From positions 3,070,501 to 3,134,500 of the forward strand of contig NZ_JABJUQ010000007.1 in assembly GCF_013155385.1 (NCBI RefSeq): a stretch of 64,000 nt of DNA, written 5' to 3'. Origin of the DNA: Bacillus sp. WMMC1349 (GTDB lineage Bacteria; Bacillota; Bacilli; Bacillales; Bacillaceae). The notes under the pieces are model-generated. The model was given only the letters and a program-made list of their open reading frames with translations, did not search any database and was not told the DNA's origin. Below, in pieces: positions 16,351 through 25,884 of this stretch. Each line of letters starts with the position of its first letter. Within the stretch, counting starts at the first letter, position 1. A program made the translations under genes and the position numbers.

Positions 16351-17687
16351 AAAATAAGTCACTAGCTTTTCAAATTTGGACAGTAATCTGCGGTATATTA
16401 TTAACGATCTCTATTTTATTATTGATTTTATTTTCAACAACATTGAGAAACTTTTTTACAGATGAAATATATTCAAATATTGAAAATGAACAGCATGTCC
16501 TAACCGAATATAGCTTTTCTCATTCTCTTGAAAGGGGGTTTGATGATGGAAACGCTTCGCGCAGTGCTAACCGCAATGTTCAACATATGCTCCTTCCGGA
16601 GAACGGAGCTCAATATCCACAAATTCTCCCTCGTTCATTTATAGAAAAAGTTCAAACACTTGGAAAGAATCAGGAATCAGAATCAAAAAGGTATTCTGAA
16701 AAGGTGGATGGAGAGTATGTTTTCTTTGTACTAAAAAAAATTCCAACTGATCACCAAACATACCTTTTGTTATCATATGCCCTTGATTCATACAGAGATG
16801 ATTTATCGTTTACGCTGTTTAAACAGCTTTTATTTATTTTAACCGGTGTCATCTTGCTCAGCTGGATACCCTCCATATGGCTGGCAAAATATTTATCCAA
16901 ACCTTTAGTCACACTTGAAAAACACGTTAAGCGTATCTCAACACAAGATTGGGATGATCCGGTTGTGGTTGATAGAGAAGATGAAATTGGAAAGCTCGGC
17001 CATACGATTGAAGATATGCGGCAAAAACTTATTCAAAAAGATGAGACAGAGCGAACACTCCTACAAAATATTTCTCACGACTTAAAAACACCTGTGATGG
17101 TCATCCGCGGATATACACAATCAATCAAAGATGGTATCTATCCAAAAGGAGATTTGGAAAATACGATTCAAGTGATTGAAGGCGAAGCAGAAAAACTGGA
17201 AAAGAAAATAAAAGGTTTACTGTATCTCACAAAGCTTGATTACTTGTTAAAACAGAAAAGACATTATGGGAGTTTTAATATACAAGAAGTGATACAAGAA
17301 GTGATCGAACGTTTGAAATGGTCTAGAAAAGAATTAAGTTGGAAGGTACAACTGGAAAAAGGCACAATGATGACTGGTGATCAAGAGCAATGGAGCAAGC
17401 TTATGGAAAATGTTCTTGAAAACCAAATCCGTTATGCAGAATCAATCGTCGAGGTTAGTATGAAATCAGCAAAAACATGTATTTCCATCAAAATAAAAAA
17501 TGATGGTCCACACATTGAAAAAGAGATGCTATCCAATCTATATGAGCCTTTTAATAAAGGGAAGAAAGGCGAATTTGGAATTGGACTTAGTATCGTTAAA
17601 CGAATTTTAACACTCCATCATGCAAATATGGAGATTCATAATGACCAAACCGGTGTTTATTATTTGATAACCGTTCCAAAACAATAG
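16347..17687 (+). CDS. cssS: CssS sensor histidine kinase
   Basis: 446-residue membrane kinase sensing misfolded secreted protein. Two membrane segments (about 8-30 and 158-180) bracket an extracellular loop of about 125 residues; HAMP follows; the phosphoacceptor is H244 (NISHDLKTP). The ATPase part has N-box (MENVLENQIRYAES) and FGIGLSIVKRIL. It overlaps cssR by 4 nt. A terminator hairpin follows. Confidence 0.92.
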   Translation: MKNKSLAFQIWTVICGILLTISILLLILFSTTLRNFFTDEIYSNIENEQHVLTEYSFSHSLERGFDDGNASRSANRNVQHMLLPENGAQYPQILPRSFIEKVQTLGKNQESESKRYSEKVDGEYVFFVLKKIPTDHQTYLLLSYALDSYRDDLSFTLFKQLLFILTGVILLSWIPSIWLAKYLSKPLVTLEKHVKRISTQDWDDPVVVDREDEIGKLGHTIEDMRQKLIQKDETERTLLQNISHDLKTPVMVIRGYTQSIKDGIYPKGDLENTIQVIEGEAEKLEKKIKGLLYLTKLDYLLKQKRHYGSFNIQEVIQEVIERLKWSRKELSWKVQLEKGTMMTGDQEQWSKLMENVLENQIRYAESIVEVSMKSAKTCISIKIKNDGPHIEKEMLSNLYEPFNKGKKGEFGIGLSIVKRILTLHHANMEIHNDQTGVYYLITVPKQ

Positions 17688-17689
17688 AC

Positions 17690-17712
17690 TGTCATTAGTT
17701 GCAGTCTTTTTT
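17690..17712 (+). terminator. Terminator after cssS
   Basis: GACTG...CAGTC stem with a 10-nt loop followed by TTTTTTT, 3 nt after the cssS stop. It abuts the end of the convergent small gene. Confidence 0.65.
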
Positions 17713-17876
17713 TATATAAATGAATAACCATTAAAACCGCTGTAATTCGGTTTTACAGCTTTTTTTGGATGTTTCATCCATTTCTTTTCTGCCAGCAGAT
17801 GTTTTGGGTATTTTACTTTATCTACCTTAATCCCTTGACTGCGCAGACGACTGATCATTCCATCGATTTCTTTCAT
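17712..17876 (-). CDS. Small basic protein (54 aa) between cssS and yuxN
   Basis: Encodes MKEIDGMISRLRSQGIKVDK followed by a KYPKHLLAEKKWMKHPKKAVKPNYSGF-type basic tail. AAAGGGTG precedes the ATG with proper spacing. B. subtilis has a small gene (yirB) at this place; I could not confirm sequence identity with it, so no symbol is given. The compact, basic, structured N-terminus suggests a soluble protein; function unknown. Confidence 0.65.
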   Translation of the reverse strand: MKEIDGMISRLRSQGIKVDKVKYPKHLLAEKKWMKHPKKAVKPNYSGFNGYSFI

Positions 17877-18048
17877 CAAAATTCACCCTTTCTCAACTAT
17901 TTTTGACCACTTGGTCACCTTACTTTATAATATAAAGAATATCAAACAAAAAAACAAGTTACAATCTAATTAAAATTGTGACAGAAGCCATGAAGTGACT
18001 AGCCAGTCATACTATTTGGAACTCCATCCATTCAGGAAGGTGAAGACC

Positions 18049-18927
18049 ATGAAACAAAAAGAAAAAGTCATCATTGAAAAAGCTATTAAACTATTTGCTA
18101 AAAAAGGCTATAATGCAACTTCAGTACAAGAAATTGCAAAAGAATGCCAAATTTCTAAAGGTGCTTTTTATATTTACTTTAAATCGAAAGAAGCGCTTCT
18201 CCTTTCAGTCCTACATTATTACTATGATAAAGTCTTTTCCCGAATTCATAAAATTCAAACAGAACATGATAACCCACGGACTGTCTACAGAAAACAACTG
18301 ATCGTTTTTTTCAAAAACATTTTTGACCATAAAGAGTTTATTATGATGCAATATAGAGAGCAGCCACTTCCATACAATGAGGAAATTGAGGCGTTTGCTA
18401 AAAAGATGCGGACAACTACTCTTAAGCTTCATAAAGAAAATATCCAGAATATTTACGGAGCAAACATTGAACCCTATAGTGCAGAATTGTGTTTTTTGAT
18501 TGATGGAATGAGCGAAGTTTATCTTGAATTAATGGTTTTATTGCACCATTCTTTTGATCTCCATCTTCTTGCTGATCATATCCTTAACTGTATTGATGAT
18601 CTAGCAATGGGAATGATGAAACGAAGTGAAAGTCCAGTAATATCCAATGAAATGGCGGACAAGTGGTTCGGTCCTTTCTCCAGATTGGATCCCCTAAAAG
18701 ATAAGCTCATTCAAGACATGCAGATCAAAATAGAAAAATGGTTTAACAGCGATCCTCCTTCAGAACTGCTGGAAAGCCTTAATATTTTAATAGAAGAATT
18801 GAAAAAACAAACGCCAAAAAAAGCAATCATTAAAGGGATGTTACTCATTTTGCATGAGTTTGAAGGACTTCGAAAGGAAGTGGATCAGCTGACCGAGTAC
18901 ATTCAAAAGGATATACTGAATTCTTAG
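18049..18927 (+). CDS. yuxN: TetR-family transcriptional regulator (YuxN-like)
   Basis: 292-residue regulator. The N-terminal TetR helix-turn-helix covers residues 5-50 (AIKLFAKKGYNATSVQEIAK, then KGAFYIYFKSKEALL). A long C-terminal ligand/dimer domain follows. Start ATG 18049 is preceded by AGGAAGGTGAAG; the frame is open 18 codons upstream without support. Position between cssS and fumC matches B. subtilis yuxN. The stop is 8 nt before family A copy 2. Ligand and targets unknown. Confidence 0.85.
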   Translation: MKQKEKVIIEKAIKLFAKKGYNATSVQEIAKECQISKGAFYIYFKSKEALLLSVLHYYYDKVFSRIHKIQTEHDNPRTVYRKQLIVFFKNIFDHKEFIMMQYREQPLPYNEEIEAFAKKMRTTTLKLHKENIQNIYGANIEPYSAELCFLIDGMSEVYLELMVLLHHSFDLHLLADHILNCIDDLAMGMMKRSESPVISNEMADKWFGPFSRLDPLKDKLIQDMQIKIEKWFNSDPPSELLESLNILIEELKKQTPKKAIIKGMLLILHEFEGLRKEVDQLTEYIQKDILNS

Positions 18928-18935
18928 AGGGAAAC

Positions 18936-19120
18936 GAGCTGTCTAAAAAGTCCTTTTTCAACATAAATCAGGGGGAATTGCGAGACTCCTGCGGAAACAG
19001 CGAGCTAAGCGAGACCCAAGAGGAGCAAGGAACGAGCTCCGAGGAGGCTCGCGGATCGCCCGCGGAAAGCGAGCAAAATCCCCCATTTTTATTCATGCAC
19101 ACGACTTTCAGGACAGCCCC
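18936..19120. repeat. Family A repeat, copy 2 (reverse, full length)
   Basis: 185-bp copy from GAGCTGTCTAAAAAGTCC to GGACAGCCCC, squeezed between convergent yuxN (stop 8 nt before) and fumC (stop 6 nt after). It has nested palindromes: outer GAGCTGTC/GACAGCCC ends, GGGGGAATTGC/GCAAAATCCCCC arms, and an inner GAGCTCC/GGAGGCTC core. Confidence 0.92.
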
Positions 19121-19126
19121 TTTTTG

Positions 19127-20515
19127 TTATCCTTTCGGGTTCACCATTTCTTCAGGTTTGACAACTTCATCAAACTGCTTTTCGGTTAAAAGGTTCAACT
19201 GAAGAGCAGCTTCCTTCAGTGTTAATCCCTCTTGATGGGCAAGCTTTGCAATTTTTGCAGCATTTTCATAACCGATATGCGGATTTAAAGCTGTGACAAG
19301 CATAAGTGAATGTTTAAGGTTATTTTCAATCGTCTCATGAGCTGGCTTAATGCCAACCGCACATTTATCATGGAATGAATTCATCCCATCAGCAAGCAGC
19401 TGCACCGATTGAAGGACATTATAAATGATTACTGGTTTAAATACATTCAATTCAAAGTTCCCTTGGCTTGCCGCAAAGCCAACCGTTGCATCATTCCCCA
19501 TAATCTGCGCTGCAATCATGGTCAAGGCTTCGCTTTGAGTAGGATTAACTTTACCCGGCATGATAGAGCTTCCCGGTTCATTTTCAGGAATGACCAGTTC
19601 GCCGATCCCGCAGCGCGGACCACTTGCCAGCCATCTGACATCATTAGCAATTTTCATCAAATCGGCTGCCAATGCCTTAAGAGCCCCATGAACATGTGTC
19701 AATTCATCATGGCTTGTCAACGCATGAAATTTATTAGGTGAACTTCTAAACGTCTGCCCTGTCAATTGACTGATTTCTTCAGCAACCATTTGACCAAATT
19801 GTGGGTGAGCATTAATTCCAGTTCCAACAGCTGTTCCCCCAATGGCAAGATCACGAATTTTTTCCGTTGCTTCAAGGATCATTTCTTTAGAACGGTCAAG
19901 CATATAGACCCAGCCGCTGATCTCCTGCCCAAGTGTAAGCGGAGTCGCATCCTGAAGATGGGTACGACCAATTTTGACGATATCTTGAAATGACTTAGCT
20001 TTTTCATTGAGTGTATGTTTTAAGCGGTCAATGGCTGGTACGAGCTTTTCATAAATAGCCAGAACAGCCGCAACATGCATCGCTGTCGGAAATGTATCAT
20101 TTGAGCTTTGGCTACGATTGACATCATCATTCGGATGAATCTTATTGTTTGATCCTTTTTGCTGCAAAAAAGCTGTCCCTCTGTTTGCCACGACTTCATT
20201 CATGTTCATATTACTTTGCGTCCCACTTCCTGTCTGCCAGACAACAAGCGGAAAATGACTGTCATAGTTCCCCTTTAAAATATCGTCACATACAGAAACA
20301 ATCGCTTCCGATTTTTCAGATTCCAGATTCCCTAACCTTTCATTGGCGATCGCTGCACTTCTTTTTAAAATCGCAAACGCATACACAACTTCGTGCGGCA
20401 TTTTTTCTGAGCCAATTTTAAAATTTTCCTTGCTCCTCTGAGTTTGAGCACCCCAAAACTTGTCTGCAGGAACCTCAATTTCTCCCATTGTGTCTCTTTC
20501 AATTCTGACATTCAT
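19127..20515 (-). CDS. fumC: FumC (CitG), class II fumarase
   Basis: 462-residue tetrameric TCA-cycle enzyme converting fumarate and malate. The lyase signature [11 protein letters not shown], the [11 protein letters not shown] and the [14 protein letters not shown] substrate loops are intact; the length is exactly family-typical. It starts [18 protein letters not shown] lies upstream. Convergent with yuxN across repeat A2, which probably ends both transcripts. An inverted repeat lies 64-96 nt upstream of the start. Confidence 0.95.
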   Translation of the reverse strand: MNVRIERDTMGEIEVPADKFWGAQTQRSKENFKIGSEKMPHEVVYAFAILKRSAAIANERLGNLESEKSEAIVSVCDDILKGNYDSHFPLVVWQTGSGTQSNMNMNEVVANRGTAFLQQKGSNNKIHPNDDVNRSQSSNDTFPTAMHVAAVLAIYEKLVPAIDRLKHTLNEKAKSFQDIVKIGRTHLQDATPLTLGQEISGWVYMLDRSKEMILEATEKIRDLAIGGTAVGTGINAHPQFGQMVAEEISQLTGQTFRSSPNKFHALTSHDELTHVHGALKALAADLMKIANDVRWLASGPRCGIGELVIPENEPGSSIMPGKVNPTQSEALTMIAAQIMGNDATVGFAASQGNFELNVFKPVIIYNVLQSVQLLADGMNSFHDKCAVGIKPAHETIENNLKHSLMLVTALNPHIGYENAAKIAKLAHQEGLTLKEAALQLNLLTEKQFDEVVKPEEMVNPKG

Positions 20516-20578
20516 TATGTATCCCTTCCTTCTCTGGTCTGCAACATATTGAATTCGATGAAAATATCAAAAATCCTC

Positions 20579-20611
20579 TTTAGAAACATTTTCAATAAAA
20601 ACGTTTCTAAA
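20579..20611. promoter_or_regulatory. Inverted repeat upstream of fumC
   Basis: TTTAGAAAC (20579-20587) and GTTTCTAAA (20603-20611) form a perfect 9-bp inverted repeat with a 15-bp spacer in the fumC/small-gene divergent region. It could be an operator or a leader hairpin. Confidence 0.4.
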
Positions 20612-20743
20612 AAGACTAGTAACAAAGCGTCAATTCCTTTAAGATATAACAAATGAGAGTCTTTAAAATTTATCAATCTGTCCAATTATGAAATCATCGG
20701 AAACAGTTGATGTTGATAAAATAGTTTTGAAAGGGTGATGTAC

Positions 20744-21112
20744 TTGAAGCGGATTTTGCAGATGACAGGTGCTACTTTAGTTGTGACCGCAATCATTTTA
20801 GCCAGTTTAATGATCAATGATGTTGTCCTAGAACCATTTATGGAGGATTCACAATCGATGCTGTTCTTTACGATTGGGACTTCTCTTTCAACTCCGATTT
20901 TTTGTTTCATCGGCGGATTTATTTTGCTTGGCATGAGCAAACTGATTGATTTGCAAGAAAAGAACAACTCCATACTGGTTGAACAACTAGACGCCATACT
21001 CAAAAATAGCACCCGAATGGAGCTTGAAGAGAATGAGCCAATGACCAAGTCTGTTCATATAGACTCATCAGCTCTATCTGAAATTGATGACCGCAAATAT
21101 TGGAACGGCTGA
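20744..21112 (+). CDS. Small two-helix membrane protein, unknown
   Basis: About 122 residues. Two hydrophobic helices (GATLVVTAIILASLMI and FFTIGTSLSTPIFCFIGGFILLG) then a charged cytosolic tail with KLIDLQEKNNSILVEQLDAI, likely a short coiled coil. Start uncertain: TTG 20744 (LKRILQ) sits about 9 nt after GAAAGG; GTG 20735 and ATG 20738 are too close to it. It is convergent with liaR, 14 nt apart. I do not recognise it; possibly an envelope accessory. Confidence 0.6.
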   Translation: MKRILQMTGATLVVTAIILASLMINDVVLEPFMEDSQSMLFFTIGTSLSTPIFCFIGGFILLGMSKLIDLQEKNNSILVEQLDAILKNSTRMELEENEPMTKSVHIDSSALSEIDDRKYWNG

Positions 21113-21126
21113 CAACGACAAAGGAT

Positions 21127-21762
21127 CTATTTAACAAGCTTGTTTCGGTGCGCATAGATGGCTGCCTGTGTGCGGTCATCGACCTCAAGCTTGGAGAGAA
21201 TGTTCGTCACATGAGTTTTGACAGTTTTAATCGTGATAAATAATTCTTCCGCAATATCCTTGTTGGTTTTTCCCACAGCAACAAGTTTAAGAATTTCCAG
21301 TTCTCTTGCTGTCAAAGATTCATGACGAGGATGCTCTCCTGATGAATGTCTAAGCTTTGACAACACTTTTCCAGCCACCTTTGCTTCAAGCTTAGATTCA
21401 CCTATACTTGCTGCCCTGATGGCATCAGCAATCTCACTTGCTTTTGATGTTTTAAGCAAATAACTGAGCGCACCAGCTTCTATAACCGGATAAACTTTAT
21501 CATCATCGATAAAACTTGTTAGCACAATAATTTTAGGGTCAGGCAACTCACGACAGATGTGCTTTGTTGCTTCAATTCCATCCATTCCCTCCATGACAAG
21601 ATCCATTAAAATAACATCGGGATGTGTTTCAATCGCCAACTTAACACCATGCCTGCCATCTGATGCTTCACCAATCACCTCGATATCGGGTTGGGCTTCT
21701 AAAAAAGCGGACAGACCCATTCTAACCATCTCATGATCATCAATTAATAGCACTCGAATCAC
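21127..21762 (-). CDS. liaR: LiaR response regulator
   Basis: 211-residue NarL/LuxR-type regulator of the cell-envelope stress operon. Receiver D54 (ILMDLVMEG), K-containing SYLLKTSKA, and a LuxR helix-turn-helix (LTARELEILKLVAVGKTNKD). The GTG start (MIRVLLIDDHEMVRMG) with GGAGAG upstream agrees with B. subtilis LiaR. It overlaps liaS by 23 nt, implying coupled translation. It binds upstream of liaI when phosphorylated by LiaS. Confidence 0.94.
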   Translation of the reverse strand: MIRVLLIDDHEMVRMGLSAFLEAQPDIEVIGEASDGRHGVKLAIETHPDVILMDLVMEGMDGIEATKHICRELPDPKIIVLTSFIDDDKVYPVIEAGALSYLLKTSKASEIADAIRAASIGESKLEAKVAGKVLSKLRHSSGEHPRHESLTARELEILKLVAVGKTNKDIAEELFITIKTVKTHVTNILSKLEVDDRTQAAIYAHRNKLVK

Positions 21763-22828
21763 TGCGATTCTCTCCTTTTTCTTGTTCAAAGATCGGAACT
21801 TTTACATCAACTTGTGTGCCTTTTCCCGCAAATGAAATCACTTCTGCCACTCCGCCTACTTCACTCGCTCTTTCCTTAATGGAATTGAGTCCATATGATG
21901 ATGTTTTAACGCTAGCCATTTTAAAGCCTTCTCCATTATCAATAACTTTCAACTGCAGTTGCTGGTTTCTGAGCAGTAGCCTGACAGATACTTTCGTTGC
22001 CTTGGAATGCCGGAAAACATTTGAAAGTGCTTCTTGAACGATTCTGAATAAATGATCTTCAACACCTTTAGGAAGTTTTCCGATATCTTCAATTTCCCAA
22101 TCCATTTCGATCGACTGCTTCGCTTTAAACTCGTTGAGAAGATCTGACAATCCTTCTTTTAATCCTTTCCCTTCAAGCGTTACCGGACGAAGATGTAAAA
22201 GTAAAGCCCTCATCTCACTTTGTGCATCAGCCGCCATTTTCTCGACCATCCTCAGCCTTTGTATAAATTTCTCACCAACTGAAGGATGAATACCTTCTAA
22301 AATAGCGGAAGTCATCATTGAAATTGCAAAAAGTTGCTGACTGACAGCATCATGCAATTCCCGTGCTAACCGCTGCCGTTCCTCGGAAATGACAGATTTT
22401 TTCATATGATCTTGCCATTCCGCCCTTTCATTCGACAGTTTTTGCAGAGAAGCAACTTGTCTTTCAATTTGTTCAGCCATAGCATTTAACTGATCAGCCG
22501 CAAGTCCGATCTCATCATCGCCAAGCTGTGGAATTCGATAAGCAAAATTGCCGTTCTCATATTTGATAATGGATTCGATTAATTTTTCAAGCCTTTTTTT
22601 CAGCTGATTACCGAACATGTAGCCAAAACCAAACCCAACAACCGCACTAATTGAAAAAAGCAGAATAATAAATGGGATGCCGAACCACCTGGAAGTGATG
22701 AGAACTCTTGGGTCAAGTTGATAATAAAACAACATGAAACCTAAAATAGAAATAAAGATTGTCAAGCTGACACCTAAAGATAAACGAACAGCGCGCCATT
22801 GAATATTTGCTAGTCTGCTATTATTCAT
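21740..22828 (-). CDS. liaS: LiaS sensor histidine kinase
   Basis: 362-residue intramembrane-sensing kinase (HisKA_3 type) responding to lipid II-cycle antibiotics. Two membrane helices (about 17-36 and 50-72) with a very short external loop, HAMP, phosphoacceptor H159 (RLARELHDAVSQQLFA), and an ATPase domain with DNGEGF. Overlaps liaF by 4 nt. Its partner LiaF keeps it in the phosphatase state without stress in B. subtilis. Confidence 0.94.
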   Translation of the reverse strand: MNNSRLANIQWRAVRLSLGVSLTIFISILGFMLFYYQLDPRVLITSRWFGIPFIILLFSISAVVGFGFGYMFGNQLKKRLEKLIESIIKYENGNFAYRIPQLGDDEIGLAADQLNAMAEQIERQVASLQKLSNERAEWQDHMKKSVISEERQRLARELHDAVSQQLFAISMMTSAILEGIHPSVGEKFIQRLRMVEKMAADAQSEMRALLLHLRPVTLEGKGLKEGLSDLLNEFKAKQSIEMDWEIEDIGKLPKGVEDHLFRIVQEALSNVFRHSKATKVSVRLLLRNQQLQLKVIDNGEGFKMASVKTSSYGLNSIKERASEVGGVAEVISFAGKGTQVDVKVPIFEQEKGENRSDSSAIN

Positions 22829-23589
22829 ATGAAGCGCACATCCACATCACCGATAAACAGAGAAATTGAAATTTTAACACGTCTTGTAGACTGCTGGTAA
22901 TTTTCTGACTCGGTATACATTTGAGTTCCAATCCCGCTTTTGCGATCACCGATAATGTCTATGTCCCCGATAAAAGCTGAAGAACTGATCGAAATATCTA
23001 GATCAGGCGGGACATAAATATCGATATCACCGATAAGTCCAGTGATGGCAATTGTATTTTCCCCCTCTGATATAATGGCTTTTGACAAATCGATTTTAAC
23101 ATCTCCAATAAATCCGGATATATTTAAATCATTTAAGTCAAAAGGTGTTTTCATTAATTTAACATCACCAACAAAAAAGCTATGCTGTCCCGCGCTTTTT
23201 CTAAGAGGAATTGAAGAGCCTTCCATCTTTTCTTTTTTCTTATTTTTCGGGTTCTTACGGTCAAAAACAGGCTGGTTTGTTACAAATCTGTAACCGACAT
23301 AAATCAAAAATGCAGCAAATAAATAACCAAACAGACTGAAAGTAATGTTGAACAAATTATTTAAAATTAAAAAACCCGCAAAAATATACATGACAGAGCC
23401 GAGCCACCGGCGTGAATACTTCCGAAAAAAATACCCTGCAAAAAGAAAGGCGAGCGGCCAGAATAGAACATCCCCAAGTCCGCTGTTTTGCAAAAATGCA
23501 CTGATTCCAAAAAGGACGATGATCAATCCGATCAGTTGTTTTTTTCTAAGACGCATGCTGACTTTAGGCCCTCCTTTCCTTTTTGACAT
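22825..23589 (-). CDS. liaF: LiaF, negative regulator of LiaRS
   Basis: 254-residue membrane protein with a hydrophobic N-terminal half (about four helices to residue 95) and a C-terminal domain of repeated GDVKIDLSKA/GDIDIYVPPD/GDVDVRF strands (DUF2154, residues about 135-254). It holds LiaS inactive. It sits directly after liaG (adjacent codons) and overlaps liaS. Confidence 0.93.
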   Translation of the reverse strand: MSKRKGGPKVSMRLRKKQLIGLIIVLFGISAFLQNSGLGDVLFWPLAFLFAGYFFRKYSRRWLGSVMYIFAGFLILNNLFNITFSLFGYLFAAFLIYVGYRFVTNQPVFDRKNPKNKKKEKMEGSSIPLRKSAGQHSFFVGDVKLMKTPFDLNDLNISGFIGDVKIDLSKAIISEGENTIAITGLIGDIDIYVPPDLDISISSSAFIGDIDIIGDRKSGIGTQMYTESENYQQSTRRVKISISLFIGDVDVRFI

Positions 23590-24450
23590 TTATTCAATTG
23601 AAACATTCCCGCTTGTGAGCGAGATATCAATTTTATATTTGCCATTTCCGTTTTTTCCAATCAGTTCCCGTCTGTCTCCACTAGTCTCATTAAAGGGATA
23701 GGAATGTTTAATGCTTCCACTTGCGGCTGTTGCTTGAAGCTTGATATCAGCATCTTTAGGAAGCTCAAGTTTTGTGTTTCCCGACGTTTGATCAATACTA
23801 ACAGCATCATTAATTGCTGAAAATGATGCATTCAAATTGCCGGAGGTTTGCTTAAGACTAAGCTTACCTGTGACATTGTCAAGCTCTGTATTTCCTGAAG
23901 TGGACACAATATTCGCAGTCTTCGTTTTGATACTTTCTAAGCGAATATTTCCTGACGTCCCTTTTACTGAAAGCTCGTCTGCATACAGCTGATCAATCTT
24001 CACACTGCCGCTACCTGAGTTTAGTGATAGTTTTCGCAAAGATAAATGCTCTCCGGTCATTTTCACACTCCCGCTTACTGACCTAATAGACAAATCATCT
24101 TTATATTGATATGGCATTCGAAGAATGAGTTGATTTTTTTGAAAGAACGAAAAAAATCCCTTTGCCTGTGCAGACAGACGAAGTGTATGACCTTGTTTTG
24201 ATGATTTTAAATGTGCGCTGTTACCCGACAGTTCAGCTTTAATATCATCGCGGTGTTCAGCTTTCACCTTGACTGTTAGATGCTTAGCATTAATATCAAT
24301 ATGATTGATTTCCGTGACTGAAGCATTGGCAGATCGGACAGAGTCTTTACTATTACCCCAAAAAACTAAACCATGCCAATCATTATAAGTCAAAGCTGCG
24401 AATATTAGAATGCCAGCAATAATCAGCAATTTTCCGCCCGTTTTTTTCAT
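23590..24450 (-). CDS. liaG: LiaG, membrane-anchored adhesin-like (DUF4097) protein
   Basis: 286 residues: one N-terminal membrane helix, then repeated short beta motifs (SGSVKI, SGNIRLE, SGNTELD, SGNLNAS, SGNTKLEL, SGNVSIE), the DUF4097 right-handed beta pattern. Function unknown; in B. subtilis it heads the constitutive liaGFSR transcript. A family B hairpin lies between liaH and liaG and should reduce read-through. Confidence 0.9.
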   Translation of the reverse strand: MKKTGGKLLIIAGILIFAALTYNDWHGLVFWGNSKDSVRSANASVTEINHIDINAKHLTVKVKAEHRDDIKAELSGNSAHLKSSKQGHTLRLSAQAKGFFSFFQKNQLILRMPYQYKDDLSIRSVSGSVKMTGEHLSLRKLSLNSGSGSVKIDQLYADELSVKGTSGNIRLESIKTKTANIVSTSGNTELDNVTGKLSLKQTSGNLNASFSAINDAVSIDQTSGNTKLELPKDADIKLQATAASGSIKHSYPFNETSGDRRELIGKNGNGKYKIDISLTSGNVSIE

Positions 24451-24523
24451 TTGTTTATCCTCTCGGTCAAAGTCTCTCGTTCTTATTATAAGTAAATGTT
24501 CCTATGAAAGAAATATAAATTGT

Positions 24524-24577
24524 AAAAGGGCCTGTCCAATATGTCGATTTTTAACGATTGGACGCCCTTTTCACATG
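24524..24577. repeat. Family B hairpin, copy 1 (between liaH and liaG)
   Basis: On the minus strand GAAAAGGGCGTCCAATCG, loop, ATTGGACAGGCCCTTTT: an 11-12 bp stem ending in T4. It is 47 nt after the liaH stop and acts as a probable partial terminator. Confidence 0.85.
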
Positions 24578-24624
24578 AACAAATACTGTTATATCCGCAC
24601 TGCTCTTTTCAGACAGTTTCTTTT

Positions 24625-25308
24625 TTATTCATTTCCGACTGACTCTTGTTTTTCTAAGCCGACCTTTTGGCTCCGCATTTTTTCAAGTTCTTCTTCAACC
24701 TCTTTTGCATATTCAAGCCGGCTGTATGGGCTGTTAGATGTTGCCGTAAAATCAGCATAACTATTCACTCTCGTCTCCATTTCTTCAATACGGTTTTCCA
24801 TTCTCAGAAACTCGCGGTAGGTGCTTTCGTTATCAATTTTGTTAAAAGAGGCATTCATATGTTCTTTTGCTTTAACCGCATTTGCGCGGGCGATGAGTGC
24901 GTGTTTTTTATCCTTTATATCACGAAGTTTCACTTCAAGAGTTTGTAACTGCTCTTTTAATTCAACAAGCTGCTGTTTAGCATGTTGATAAGTATCCTGA
25001 TATTCAGCTGCTTTTGCCTCAAAATACTTCATTTCTGAAAGAGCTTTTTTGGCAAGTTCCTCTTCACCAGCATCAAAAGCAAGTTGTGCCTGATTTTTTC
25101 GTTTAACAGCCAATTTTTCCGCTTCTTCATATTTCCCTTTAAAATTTTGCTCAATAACTTGCTGATTTACAATTGTATGTTTTGCCTTGGCAATATCACT
25201 TTCCATATCACGAACATATTGATTTAACATGACCCGCGGGTTTTCGAGTTTATCCAATCCTTCATTAATAGATGCAACAACCATGTTTCTTATTCGTTTT
25301 AATGCCAT
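24625..25308 (-). CDS. liaH: LiaH, PspA/IM30-family membrane stress protein
   Basis: 227-residue, almost wholly coiled-coil protein (MALKRIRNMVVASINEGLDK amphipathic N-terminus, then helical repeats from about 30 to 200). PspA-family proteins form large rings at stressed membranes. It is the second gene of the LiaR-induced liaIH unit, 20 nt after liaI. GGATGAAC precedes the ATG. Confidence 0.93.
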   Translation of the reverse strand: MALKRIRNMVVASINEGLDKLENPRVMLNQYVRDMESDIAKAKHTIVNQQVIEQNFKGKYEEAEKLAVKRKNQAQLAFDAGEEELAKKALSEMKYFEAKAAEYQDTYQHAKQQLVELKEQLQTLEVKLRDIKDKKHALIARANAVKAKEHMNASFNKIDNESTYREFLRMENRIEEMETRVNSYADFTATSNSPYSRLEYAKEVEEELEKMRSQKVGLEKQESVGNE

Positions 25309-25328
25309 AACCTAGTTCATCCTTTCAT

Positions 25329-25718
25329 TTATTGTTTTTTTTTCAAAAAATCTTCCCATTCTGAATCAAAACTTGTATCATATGAAGCCGCAGAAGGCTC
25401 TACTTTCCCTGAGAAAAACAGATTTTCTTCTGGATCGCTGTTTTCCTTTATTAAGTTCCAGCCAAAGTAAATCAAGGCGACAGCAAGTGCCATGCCAATT
25501 AGAAAAGGAAGCGACCCTCCCAAAAACATGATCCCGATGATGCCTAATACAACAGCGGCAAATTGGTGGCCTTTGCGCCATTTTTTAATAGCGTAATAAA
25601 CAAACAATGCACCGATTGCCCCAGCAAATAACCCTCCGAAAATACCTCCTCCAAAGAACAGAGAAATACCAAACAGGATGAGAAAAAAACCGATGACTGA
25701 TTTACCTGTTATTTTCAT
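25329..25718 (-). CDS. liaI: LiaI, small membrane anchor of LiaH
   Basis: 129-residue membrane protein with about four hydrophobic segments rich in Gly (FFGGGIFGGLFAGAIGALFV) and a cytosolic tail ending DSEWEDFLKKKQ, conserved with B. subtilis LiaI. Start ATG 25718 follows AAAGGAGGAGC; a longer frame upstream overlaps the promoter. LiaI recruits LiaH to the membrane. First gene of the operon. Confidence 0.92.
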   Translation of the reverse strand: MKITGKSVIGFFLILFGISLFFGGGIFGGLFAGAIGALFVYYAIKKWRKGHQFAAVVLGIIGIMFLGGSLPFLIGMALAVALIYFGWNLIKENSDPEENLFFSGKVEPSAASYDTSFDSEWEDFLKKKQ

Positions 25719-25748
25719 ATCTGCTCCTCCTTTCTTGTTTATACACCT

Positions 25749-25817
25749 ACTATAAACATTTTCATTCTTCGACAAAACGAGTCAGAGATTGATTTTACTG
25801 TAAGACCAGAGTCGTAT
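25749..25817 (-). promoter_or_regulatory. liaI promoter with LiaR-box candidate
   Basis: On the minus strand ATACGACTCTGGTCTTA (25817-25801) resembles the LiaR target upstream of B. subtilis liaI as I remember it, and the following ATCAATCTCTGACTCGTTTT is also alike. A TATAGT -10 candidate is at 25754-25749. Strong induction by LiaR is inferred. Confidence 0.7.
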
Positions 25818-25837
25818 ATTGAATAAGACTGAGCATA

Positions 25838-25876
25838 GAAAAAGCCGTTTCCCTTGGAACGAGAACGGCTTTTGTA
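25838..25876 (-). terminator. Terminator of the btu-racemase operon
   Basis: AAAGCCGTT and AACGGCTTT form a 9-bp stem; on the minus strand it ends in TTTTTC, 9 nt after the racemase stop. It insulates the lia promoter from upstream transcription. Confidence 0.85.
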
Positions 25877-25884
25877 TGTAAAAC

